Assembly (NCBI GenBank): GCA_013331225.1
Contig: DUGV01000247.1
Coordinates: 4,188 to 17,784, forward strand
Direction: 5' to 3'
DNA: 13,597 nt
Origin: Methanolinea sp.
GTDB taxonomy: Archaea > Halobacteriota > Methanomicrobia > Methanomicrobiales > Methanospirillaceae
In this document: piece by piece, positions 7,979-13,597 of the stretch
Layout: each line of letters begins with the position of its first letter
Position numbering within the stretch: the stretch's first letter is position 1
Notes under the pieces: generated by a model
The model's database searches: none
What the model saw: the letters and a program-made list of their open reading frames with translations, nothing else
Told to the model about the DNA's origin: nothing
Made by a program: the position numbers and the translations under genes

Positions 7979-8197
7979 TCACACCAGCATGATCATGATC
8001 ATGGATGCAACCACAAAACCGAGAATGACGAGGGTCTCGGGGATAGCCACCAGAATGATCATCAATCCAAACATCTCTGGTTTTTCTGCAATCGTTCCCG
8101 CACCCGCTGCGCCGATTCTTGACTGTGCAATCCCGGTACCGAGCGCTCCAAGCCCGAATGCGATGCCTGCCCCAATAGGGATTCCGAAATCAACCAT
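7979..8197 (-). CDS. atpK: A-type ATP synthase proteolipid subunit K (c-ring)
   Basis: A 72-aa two-helix hairpin that oligomerises into the rotating membrane ring. Helix 1 is glycine-rich (GIAFGLGALGTGIAQSRIG); the loop IAEKPE faces the cytoplasm; helix 2 carries the ion-binding Glu54 in AIPETLVIL. Gln25, Glu54 and Thr55 sit where Na+ ligands are found in Na+-binding c subunits, so Na+ coupling is plausible, though H+ use is not excluded. One carboxylate per hairpin fits an ATP synthase. Translation starts at 8197 with GGAGG 9 bases upstream. A 207-base gap with a GC hairpin precedes the gene, which needs more copies than its neighbours. Confidence 0.95.
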   Translation of the reverse strand: MVDFGIPIGAGIAFGLGALGTGIAQSRIGAAGAGTIAEKPEMFGLMIILVAIPETLVILGFVVASMIMIMLV

Positions 8198-8404
8198 TCA
8201 CATCAGCCTCCATCCAAAGCGCCGCCATGTGCACAGGCGGCACATCGTTTTCGAGATTCGATTCTGATCGTGTGCCTCTGCGTTCCGCATCACGATTAGG
8301 GTGATTTAGACAATATGCCCGTGTGATATGCTTCAATTACATGGATTACTCCTCTCCGGCATGTATTTCGATCATGAATGTACGTAAAGACCCATCCGGG
8401 CGGT
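8198..8404 (-). other. Long intra-operon gap between atpI and atpK
   Basis: All but one of the other junctions in this operon overlap or are under 10 bases, so 207 bases is exceptional. On the minus strand it contains a Shine-Dalgarno AGGAG, an ATG followed at once by TAA (8342-8337), and then a frame open from a TTG at 8336 to a stop at 8190 inside atpK. A 6-bp GC hairpin follows, just before the atpK ribosome site. No strong TATA box or T-run is visible. It may set extra expression of the rotor-ring subunit by RNA processing or translation control; that is inference. Confidence 0.6.
8221..8241 (-). promoter_or_regulatory. GC-rich RNA hairpin upstream of atpK
   Basis: The inverted repeat GCCGCC...GGCGGC encloses a 9-base loop that contains the palindrome TGTGCACA. 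The stem ends about 10 bases before the GGAGG of atpK. It could protect a processed mRNA 5' end or influence ribosome access. Confidence 0.5.
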
Positions 8405-10357
8405 TCATGTCGATTTGCCTCCATTTTCCTTCTTGAAGGGTTTGTACATCTTCCCGCCTCCCTGGTAGAATTTCGAATCGAACTCGACCAGGTGCAGACG
8501 AAGGGAATGGAGGAAAGGACTGAACATGGCGAGTATCAGGTTGAGCGTGTGAAGGAGTGCTGCAATAATCAGCCCCACAAGGGCAACCTCCATCATGCCA
8601 CCCAGCTTGTTGGCGACAACCGCAAGTATGACCGAAGCCATGCCGATAGCCATGATACGGGAGTACGAGAGAATATTCGTCACTGTACTCATGATCTCAA
8701 ACGTGCCAAAGGCGCCGCCGCCGTAAAATATGAGGGGGATTGCCACGATTATCAGGACCGCCCCCGTGGTCACAATGCTGGATGGGAGCGCGAGGGCAAT
8801 TCCAAGGATCACCAGGATAAGACCGGTGATCACGATAATCATGCCCGATTTCTCACAGATGTGCTTCTTGGCCTTGTCCACGTGCCGCTTGCAACTCATC
8901 TCCGTCCAGGCGTTCACTATGCCCAGCACAAGGCCAAGGAACACATGGAAGACACCGATCGCGAATGAGAGGATCAGGAAGGGGACTATCGCCTCCATCC
9001 GGTTCCAGGTGACGCCAAAAAATGTCTTTGGTTCGATCCATCCCATGTGTTCGCCAAGGTCTCCGAGAAATTCACCGTAGAGCCATCCGAAGATGATCGT
9101 CCAGATCGCGCCCAGTATGAGGACGTTCATCAGGTGTTGCAGCCAGTCACGGTCCGAGAATTTCCATTTCATGATGAGGGCAAACGCCGCGATGATCAAT
9201 CCATACCCGATGTCCCCCACCATGATCCCGAAGAACAGCGGGAGAAATATTGCCATCAGGGGGCTGGGATCATACTCCGTGGATTTTGCAGGACTTACGA
9301 CACACATTAAAAATTCAAACGGTTTGACAATGCGCGGATTGTCATAGAATGTGGGAGCTTCCGCCATCTCCTCGGGTGTAAGTGCCGGTTCATTGACAAT
9401 CACACGTCCCCCGAATCCTTCCATCAGGGCTTCCCTGGTCTCCCTGAGGGATTTTTTGGGTATCCACCCTGCCAGCATAAACGTGTATTCGGTCTGCCCG
9501 ATCTTTGAAAAGATACTCAGTTCTTCGGCCCTTTCTCCGAGGATCCGGTGTAACGCGTTGAGTTCCGTGTACCATTTCGAAGAGATCTTTTCAAGTTCGG
9601 AATCTAGTCTTGCGATCTCTTTCAGTGATGAGATTTTTTTCTCCTCTATCAGGGAGAAGATCTCGTTGAACGATTTTCCCAGGTACTCGGGAGGCAGGCG
9701 GACTTCGTTTACGTTCTGGTTGAAAAAATAGGAATGCACCTGGTCGGAAAACCGCTTATTAAAGATAGTGACTGCCGCGATAGTTGTTTCATCCAGTTCG
9801 GCTGACAATAATTCAAACTGGCGCTTGGTGATCTCCGCAAGAGCATCCCTGATGATGTCGATGACGTCCTTGAACTCCTTCTGTATTAACAGGACCGTAA
9901 CCTCAAATCCCTCAAGTTTGGGCATGCTGGTTTCAAGGGGACGTATTTTGTCTATGATTTTTTCATATCGTCCAAGGTTGATCAGGGAGAGTTCAAGATC
10001 ACTCTTCTCTTTCGCAAGTGTTTTTGTGGCCACTTCCAGATCGTCAATCACAGAATTCACGTGGATGAGAAGGTTATCGTGGCTCATGGCCTTCAGATTC
10101 GCATAGGTGTGGGCAACGGCCTTTTCATCAATTTTCGTTTTTGGAAGTGTGAGAAGGATGCCGCCAATCTTTGAATACGCAACGTTGATGTCCCCAACCT
10201 GCTCTGCCGTCATCCTCTTGAGCGTGACCTCCCCGGGTGAACTTGGTCCAGAGGCATCTTCGATGTGAACAGTCCCCTTGGCATAGAGTACATCCAGAAC
10301 ATTATGGAGGTCTTTTTTTGGACCCAGTACCTGGATTTTTATCATTTTCTGGAGCAT
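8405..10357 (-). CDS. atpI: A-type ATP synthase membrane subunit I (stator a-subunit)
   Basis: Subunit I provides the ion half-channels and anchors the peripheral stalks. The 650-aa protein has a cytoplasmic half (about 1-350) with two alpha/beta lobes and long coiled coils. Lobe two ends in YTFMLAGWIPKKSLRETREA (291-310). The membrane half has about eight helices, beginning PLMAIFLPLFFGIMVGDIGYG (366-386). The essential ion-channel arginine is Arg567 in LSYSRIMAIGMAS. Arg620 in HSLRLHLVEFDSKFYQGGG is the second conserved Arg region. Length is typical for archaeal AtpI. The start lies six bases after the ahaH stop. MIKIQVLGP at residue 5 would be an alternative start. Confidence 0.96.
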   Translation of the reverse strand: MLQKMIKIQVLGPKKDLHNVLDVLYAKGTVHIEDASGPSSPGEVTLKRMTAEQVGDINVAYSKIGGILLTLPKTKIDEKAVAHTYANLKAMSHDNLLIHVNSVIDDLEVATKTLAKEKSDLELSLINLGRYEKIIDKIRPLETSMPKLEGFEVTVLLIQKEFKDVIDIIRDALAEITKRQFELLSAELDETTIAAVTIFNKRFSDQVHSYFFNQNVNEVRLPPEYLGKSFNEIFSLIEEKKISSLKEIARLDSELEKISSKWYTELNALHRILGERAEELSIFSKIGQTEYTFMLAGWIPKKSLRETREALMEGFGGRVIVNEPALTPEEMAEAPTFYDNPRIVKPFEFLMCVVSPAKSTEYDPSPLMAIFLPLFFGIMVGDIGYGLIIAAFALIMKWKFSDRDWLQHLMNVLILGAIWTIIFGWLYGEFLGDLGEHMGWIEPKTFFGVTWNRMEAIVPFLILSFAIGVFHVFLGLVLGIVNAWTEMSCKRHVDKAKKHICEKSGMIIVITGLILVILGIALALPSSIVTTGAVLIIVAIPLIFYGGGAFGTFEIMSTVTNILSYSRIMAIGMASVILAVVANKLGGMMEVALVGLIIAALLHTLNLILAMFSPFLHSLRLHLVEFDSKFYQGGGKMYKPFKKENGGKST

Positions 10358-10363
10358 GGCTCT

Positions 10364-10684
10364 CTATCCTGGAAGTATTATGGCGATGATCTTTTCAACT
10401 GCATCCGGAATCCGGTGTTCCCCTTTTTTCCGGACTGATTCAACCTCCCTCGTTGCCTGCACCCGGATTTGATCCGCCTCCGCCTGAATCCTTTCCATCT
10501 CCTTACGCAGAAAATCCCCTGCTGCTTTCTTCCCTTCTGTTTCGGATGCGCCGAGTATCAACTGGGACTCTTTCCTTGCACGCTCGATCATTCGATCTGC
10601 CTCCATCCGGGCATCATCGATCTTTACGCTCACTTCAAGTTCTTTCTCCCGGATTTTTGTCAATAACGACTTTTCGGTGGCCAT
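10364..10684 (-). CDS. ahaH: A-type ATP synthase subunit H (peripheral stalk)
   Basis: First gene of the operon. Subunit H forms a right-handed coiled coil with subunit E in the peripheral stalk. The 106-aa product is almost wholly charged helix with Ala/Glu/Arg repeats (SVKIDDARMEADRMIERARKE; EADQIRVQATREVESVRKKG) and ends in a short hydrophobic tail (VEKIIAIILPG), the expected layout. The start ATG 10684 (MATEKSLLTKIREKE) is chosen over an in-frame upstream start at 10771. The extra 29 residues are Cys- and Trp-rich and unlike the family, and GGGAGTG precedes the chosen ATG. Low sequence conservation is normal for H; position in the operon supports the call. Confidence 0.9.
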   Translation of the reverse strand: MATEKSLLTKIREKELEVSVKIDDARMEADRMIERARKESQLILGASETEGKKAAGDFLRKEMERIQAEADQIRVQATREVESVRKKGEHRIPDAVEKIIAIILPG

Positions 10685-10796
10685 GTCACAACACTCCCAT
10701 TCCGCGCATGATTTCCGCAGGGCGTCCCAATGTTCTGCACCTACTCCGAACCTCTGGCGTGGCACTCTCACCGCGATGTTTCATTCGCGACACTAC

Positions 10797-10815
10797 CAAG
10801 TATTTATTCAATTGG
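10797..10815 (-). promoter_or_regulatory. Candidate TATA-box promoter of the ATP synthase operon
   Basis: On the minus strand CCAATTGAATAAATACTTG is the most AT-rich box upstream of ahaH. If it is used, transcription starts near 10775 and leaves a leader of about 90 bases that contains no convincing ORF. Spacing and context are plausible, but no start site can be proven from sequence. Confidence 0.4.
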
Positions 10816-10941
10816 TTTACTGAATCCCGGTTCAACTTCCTCATCAGCCCGAACTTATCCATACAGGTCATCGAATGTCACTGCGTCCTTGCTCGACCCG
10901 TGTTTTTGGCATAACATGGGCTTTTTTAATCCTTCTACCAA

Positions 10942-11118
10942 TTAGAGTCCGTGGCGATGGCGAAGTATGGCAGTTACGCCGTGGCACTGTGGATAAGGGA
11001 ATCTTTCGGGAGGTGTGTAGTGCGAACTTACCGAAGCGTTCTGGACCCGCTCTTCGCACCGCTTCAGGACAAGAAGTTTCATTTTCTCGATTGTCTGGAG
11101 CGCCTTCTCGTTGACCAT
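10942..11118 (-). CDS. Candidate small protein (58 aa), unknown function
   Basis: A minus-strand ORF whose first half looks coding: MVNEKALQTIEKMKLLVLKR reads as an amphipathic basic helix with GC-ending codons. The second half (Pro-, His- and Arg-rich, with a second Cys) is less convincing. A TATA box at 11168-11178 and AGGGAGGAG at 11129-11137 lie upstream, so something on this strand is probably transcribed and translated. The ribosome site is 12 bases from this ATG and only 5 from another ATG at 11125 in a different frame (an 85-aa ORF ending at 10868), so the true frame is uncertain. A frame disruption of an older gene is possible. No family recognised. Confidence 0.35.
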   Translation of the reverse strand: MVNEKALQTIEKMKLLVLKRCEERVQNASVSSHYTPPERFPYPQCHGVTAILRHRHGL

Positions 11119-11148
11119 ATTGCATCCACTCCTCCCTCTGAAGGACTA

Positions 11149-11180
11149 CCTAAGTATCTATTTTAGGATATATATCTTAC
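11149..11180 (-). promoter_or_regulatory. TATA-box promoter with overlapping inverted repeat
   Basis: The minus strand reads AAGATATATATCCTAAAATAG, a good archaeal TATA box, about 50 bases upstream of the candidate small ORF. An inverted repeat CCTAA (11149-11153) / TTAGG (11163-11167) lies directly between the TATA box and the expected start of transcription, a position where archaeal repressors often bind. Confidence 0.45.
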
Positions 11181-11678
11181 TACAGTCCCCCTTAAAAATT
11201 CAGTTAATTTTTTATATTTTTTAATTTGTTCGTGATTTTGCGTGTGAATGCGCGCAATGTATACACTACTACATAAATTCATTGGTGAGATCTGGCCACA
11301 GAAAGGACCAAACGGGCAGCAAATGCCTGAATCCACTAATATTGGCTGAAATGAAGATGAATCCGTGGCTTTTCTCATCGCTCTTCTGCTGAGCAATACA
11401 GGAAAGAATATTACTTTTCTGAAAATTCCTATGCAGGGAAGCGAATCCCGTGCCGGCGACGACACTTTTCATGGGGTTCACCCCCCTTTCGTGTTCTGCG
11501 TGCGGGAAAGGACAGAATGCGGGCCCCCCGCACTGGTATACCCGTCCGGTTCAAAATAATCTCCTTGGTATTCACCTGCCGTGTCCGGGAAGGATAGGAG
11601 TGCGGATAGGTCCTCGCCACGTCCCCCTCCGGAATCCGGGCTTATCCCCGCGCCATGGCGATAGGAGGCGCGAAGGCG
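11181..11678. other. Non-coding stretch, AT-rich in its left part
   Basis: About 500 bases with no convincing gene. Bases 11190-11232 are strongly AT-rich with T-runs on the plus strand (possible terminator or promoter DNA). Short ORFs on both strands here have no supporting ribosome site and random-looking composition, except a weak possibility of a leaderless GTG frame at 11365 (64 aa, hydrophobic N-terminus) behind a TATA-like box at 11331-11342. I see no tRNA, rRNA or insertion-sequence remnant. Confidence 0.45.
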
Positions 11679-11681
11679 ATC

Positions 11682-11693
11682 CACTAATATAAG
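11682..11693 (+). promoter_or_regulatory. TATA-box promoter of the universal stress protein gene
   Basis: ACTAATATAAGG lies about 35 bases before the ATG at 11724, the right distance for a TATA box with a short leader. AGGA at 11715-11718 is a modest ribosome site. Confidence 0.5.
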
Positions 11694-11723
11694 GGGTCAT
11701 GCAACGGTAGATCAGGAAAGCGC

Positions 11724-12593
11724 ATGTTCTCAAAGATCCTGTTTCCCACCGATTTCTCTGAATATGCAGCGAAGACGCTCGACTGTATCGCGGGGTTTCC
11801 CGGTGTCCGGGAGGTGGTTCTTCTGCACGTGGTCAAGGAGACAAGATCTCCGAGAGGGGGCGGGGAGATAGGGAAGGCACTCTTCCATGATGGCAGGATC
11901 ACGCTCAGGGAGGAGAAACACCACCTCGAGAGCCTCGGAGAGAACATCAGGGTCCAGACAGTGGTGAAGGTTGCATCAGACATTGCCGGAGCAATTGTCC
12001 AGGCGGCAGAGGAGAACGGAGTCTCTCTCGTGGTGATTGGCGCACGCGGGAGCAGCCTTGTCGAGGGAATCCTCCTTGGCAGTGTATCGAAGGCAGTCGT
12101 CCGCAGGAGCCGCACAAGCGTGCTGATCATGCGCCACAAGATCACCCAGGGCCTCGACGGGAAGACCTACGAGATGTTCTGCCCGATGATCCTCTCACGT
12201 GTCCTCTGCCCTGTCGATTTCTCATCCTATTCGGACGATGCGATCGCGAGGCTCCACGCGACTCCCGGGGTGGGAGAGGCCATTCTCCTCTGTGTCGTTT
12301 CGCGCGGCGAGACAAAAGAAGAGATCGAGGATAACCAGCGGAGAGCGAGGGAGAAGATCGAGATAATCCGCAAGCAGTTCGCCGCGCAGGGTATCCGGGC
12401 CAGGGCCATCGTGAGGCTAGGAAACCCTGCATTCGAGATTACAAAGGTTGCCGAGGAGGAGGACGTGTCAGTTATCTGGATGAGCTCTGTCGGCAGAGGC
12501 TGGTTCGCCGAGCTCCTGATTGGCAGTACCGCGGGTGCCGTTGCAGTGAACTCAAGAAGACCTGTGATTATCGTCCGATCAAAGGATACGTAA
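11724..12593 (+). CDS. Tandem-domain universal stress protein (UspA superfamily)
   Basis: The 289-aa cytoplasmic protein has two Usp domains (about 1-137 and 155-286), each starting with a beta strand and a conserved Asp (ILFPTDFSEYA; VLCPVDFSSYS). Domain 1 has the full ATP-binding signature G-x2-G-x9-G-S (Gly106, Gly109, Gly119, Ser120). In domain 2 the first Gly is replaced by Ser254 while Gly257 and Gly267-Ser268 remain, so its nucleotide binding may be weakened. Usp proteins bind ATP or act as stress-linked regulators; the target here is unknown. It stands alone between two rotary ATPase loci on the opposite strand, with its own TATA box and terminator. A link with cell energy state is attractive but unproven. 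Confidence 0.92.
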   Translation: MFSKILFPTDFSEYAAKTLDCIAGFPGVREVVLLHVVKETRSPRGGGEIGKALFHDGRITLREEKHHLESLGENIRVQTVVKVASDIAGAIVQAAEENGVSLVVIGARGSSLVEGILLGSVSKAVVRRSRTSVLIMRHKITQGLDGKTYEMFCPMILSRVLCPVDFSSYSDDAIARLHATPGVGEAILLCVVSRGETKEEIEDNQRRAREKIEIIRKQFAAQGIRARAIVRLGNPAFEITKVAEEEDVSVIWMSSVGRGWFAELLIGSTAGAVAVNSRRPVIIVRSKDT

Positions 12594-12602
12594 ACCGAAT
12601 CT

Positions 12603-12622
12603 CCCGGAAAATGGGTTTTTTT
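12603..12622 (+). terminator. Terminator of the universal stress protein gene
   Basis: CCCGGAAAATGGG followed by seven T's lies just after the stop codon. The stem is only three pairs, so the T-run is the main signal. Confidence 0.55.
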
Positions 12623-12774
12623 GGGCAGGGAATCTCTGTTCTCCGCGTTATTGCACGGGCGCGGATAAAGGACCAGGGCTGCTACCTGCCATAATGACCA
12701 AGGAGTATTTCACATGATGTTGTGAATTATCAAGTCCCGGAATGATCCCTGGGATGTATGTGCGATGGTCTCCT

Positions 12775-12794
12775 GAAATTAAAGAAAAAAATTT
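12775..12794 (-). terminator. Terminator of the second ATPase operon
   Basis: The minus strand reads CAAATTTTTTTCTTTAATTT about 40 bases after the subunit K stop codon, a T-rich tract suited to archaeal termination. It indicates K is the last gene of its operon. Confidence 0.5.
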
Positions 12795-12832
12795 GAGTTA
12801 TCCCTCACGCTCCCGCTTTTCATCCGGCTCTC

Positions 12833-13288
12833 TCATGTCCCAAAACTGCCAAGGATGCCGAGCGTGAATGCCATCACCAGCAATGCGACGGTCTCGACCA
12901 TGCCAAGGACAATCATGTAATTGCCAAAACCCTTTCCGGTCTCTCCCATCGAATCACACGCGCAGGCACCGCACTTCCCCTGGAAATATGCGGAAAGGCC
13001 CATTGCCGCACCACAGAACCCCCCAATTCCCCAGAGGAAGACGCCCTGCATTGCGAGTTGAGACATCTGGTTCATCACGATCATGCCATAAATCGTCTGG
13101 GTGAGTGGTGCACCAACAAACGCAACGAGCATGAATGCTGCGGGTTTGTTCTGGCTGTAGTTCTTTTTCCATGCCCCTATCGCGGCCATTCCTGCCGTTC
13201 CCGTCCCCGCGGCAGACCCGCAGGCGGAAAGTGCAAGGACCATGGCCATACCAAGGTCCTGAAATTGTGTCAGTAAGTTCGCGTCCAT
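12833..13288 (-). CDS. V-type ATPase proteolipid subunit K, duplicated four-helix form
   Basis: The 151-aa protein is two fused proteolipid hairpins (helices near 12-38, 50-74, 79-104 and 121-146). Only helix 4 has the ion-binding carboxylate, Glu132 in GMVETVALLVM; the matching place in helix 2 holds Gln64. Thr63, Gln64, Gln103 and Glu132 correspond to the Na+ ligands of Enterococcus hirae NtpK (Thr64, Gln65, Gln110, Glu139), so Na+ transport is predicted. Half the carboxylates per helix favours ATP-driven pumping over synthesis. The sequence ETGKGFGNYMIVLGMVETVALLVM resembles bacterial V-type rings. A cytoplasmic-loop Cys cluster (106, 109, 111) is odd. It follows the subunit I gene by 15 bases, with GGGAG as ribosome site. 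Confidence 0.9.
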   Translation of the reverse strand: MDANLLTQFQDLGMAMVLALSACGSAAGTGTAGMAAIGAWKKNYSQNKPAAFMLVAFVGAPLTQTIYGMIVMNQMSQLAMQGVFLWGIGGFCGAAMGLSAYFQGKCGACACDSMGETGKGFGNYMIVLGMVETVALLVMAFTLGILGSFGT

Positions 13289-13303
13289 GGTAATCTCCCG
13301 GTG

Positions 13304-13597
13304 TTACTCCTCCTTGAATGGTTCATATGCCGTTCCGCTCCATATCACGTTTGCATGTCCGGAAAATTCAAGAACATTCAGCCTGACGCCATGCACGAGA
13401 ACGGACATCGGTCCTAAAATGATGTTTAATCCATGTCCTGTAATAAGAATTACGACGCCCACGACAAGTGCCACGATGCCGTCTCCGAATCCAAATGCAA
13501 GGGAATTCGTGGTTTCTGCAATAGCCAGGGTCGCGAGGCCGACTGCAAAGAGACGTATGTAGGAGATGACGTCGGTGAAGTTGTTCACAAGGCTCAG
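13304..13597 (-). CDS. V-type ATPase membrane subunit I, C-terminal part
   Basis: The last 97 residues of a stator membrane subunit, running off the right edge. NFTDVISYIRLFAVGLATLA carries the essential channel arginine (in the YIRLF motif). The end has VHGVRLNVLEFSGHANVIW and then WSGTAYEPFKEE. The LEFSxHxxxxWSGxxYxPF ending is the style of spirochaete and Bacteroidetes V-type ATPases and differs from the VEFDSKFYQGGG ending of the archaeal atpI in this window. It lies directly before subunit K, the order used in those bacterial operons. The upstream subunits (E, A, B, D expected) would be outside the window. Not a fragment by mutation: the frame is open to the edge. Confidence 0.9.
   Translation of the reverse strand: MSLVNNFTDVISYIRLFAVGLATLAIAETTNSLAFGFGDGIVALVVGVVILITGHGLNIILGPMSVLVHGVRLNVLEFSGHANVIWSGTAYEPFKEE

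Noticed and set aside
8378..8968. 196-aa plus-strand ORF rich in His and Asp
   Set aside because: Antisense to the membrane half of atpI; the odd composition comes from complementing hydrophobic codons.
10951..11166. 71-aa plus-strand ORF antisense to the candidate 58-aa gene
   Set aside because: No ribosome site or good promoter on this strand, while the minus strand has both TATA and SD.
11341..11395. Possible C/D-box RNA (ATGAAGA ... CTGA)
   Set aside because: Box C does not match RTGATGA and no terminal stem is present.
11163..11465. 100-aa minus-strand ORF in the AT-rich spacer
   Set aside because: No Shine-Dalgarno site, runs through AT-rich promoter-like DNA and ends beside a TATA box; random-looking composition.
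11269..11481. Short minus-strand ORF starting MNPMKSVVAG with GGTGA-like site upstream
   Set aside because: Sequence becomes low in coding character after a few residues; no promoter or family resemblance.
11530..11580. T-loop-like GGTTCAAAAT suggesting a tRNA
   Set aside because: No acceptor or anticodon stem can be folded around it.

Overview
The window comes from a methanogenic euryarchaeon, most likely of the order Methanomicrobiales. The evidence is a complete archaeal A1AO ATP synthase operon in the order H-I-K-E-C-F-A-B-D, archaeal TATA-type promoters, T-rich terminators, Shine-Dalgarno sites of the GGAGG/GGTG type, and lineage-restricted small proteins. The order-level placement is inference from gene content and style, not from a database match.

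Layout. Bases 1-465 (minus) hold the start of a membrane subunit of the NuoL/MrpA/EchA ion-translocating family, running off the left edge. Bases 677-1865 (plus) hold two clearly paralogous small proteins of unknown function (113 and 109 aa), with a 44-aa basic micro-protein between them. Bases 2171-10684 (minus) are the ATP synthase operon: ahaH, atpI, atpK, atpE, atpC, atpF, atpA, atpB, atpD. Most junctions overlap or are a few bases apart. The exception is a 207-base gap just upstream of the rotor-ring gene atpK. Bases 10685-11723 are mostly non-coding: the synthase leader and promoter, one candidate 58-aa minus-strand ORF with its own TATA box, then an AT-rich stretch. Bases 11724-12593 (plus) encode a tandem-domain universal stress protein. 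Bases 12833-13597 (minus) are the 3' end of a second rotary ATPase: the C-terminus of a subunit I, then a 151-aa duplicated proteolipid subunit K.

How they fit together. The left-edge gene resembles the ion-pumping subunit of energy-converting hydrogenases. The main operon encodes an ATP synthase whose 72-aa proteolipid has one carboxylate per hairpin, plus a Gln and a Thr in positions compatible with Na+ coordination. The second ATPase looks different. Its I-then-K order and its sequence signatures resemble the V-type ATPases of spirochaetes and Bacteroidetes, and its four-helix proteolipid has only one ion-binding carboxylate with an Enterococcus-like Na+ ligand set. This points to an ATP-driven Na+ pump rather than a synthase, probably acquired by horizontal transfer. 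The region reads as an ion-bioenergetics cluster. The most interesting items are the second ATPase, the tandem unknown paralogues, and the unusual gap in front of atpK. No RNA genes, CRISPR arrays or insertion sequences were seen.
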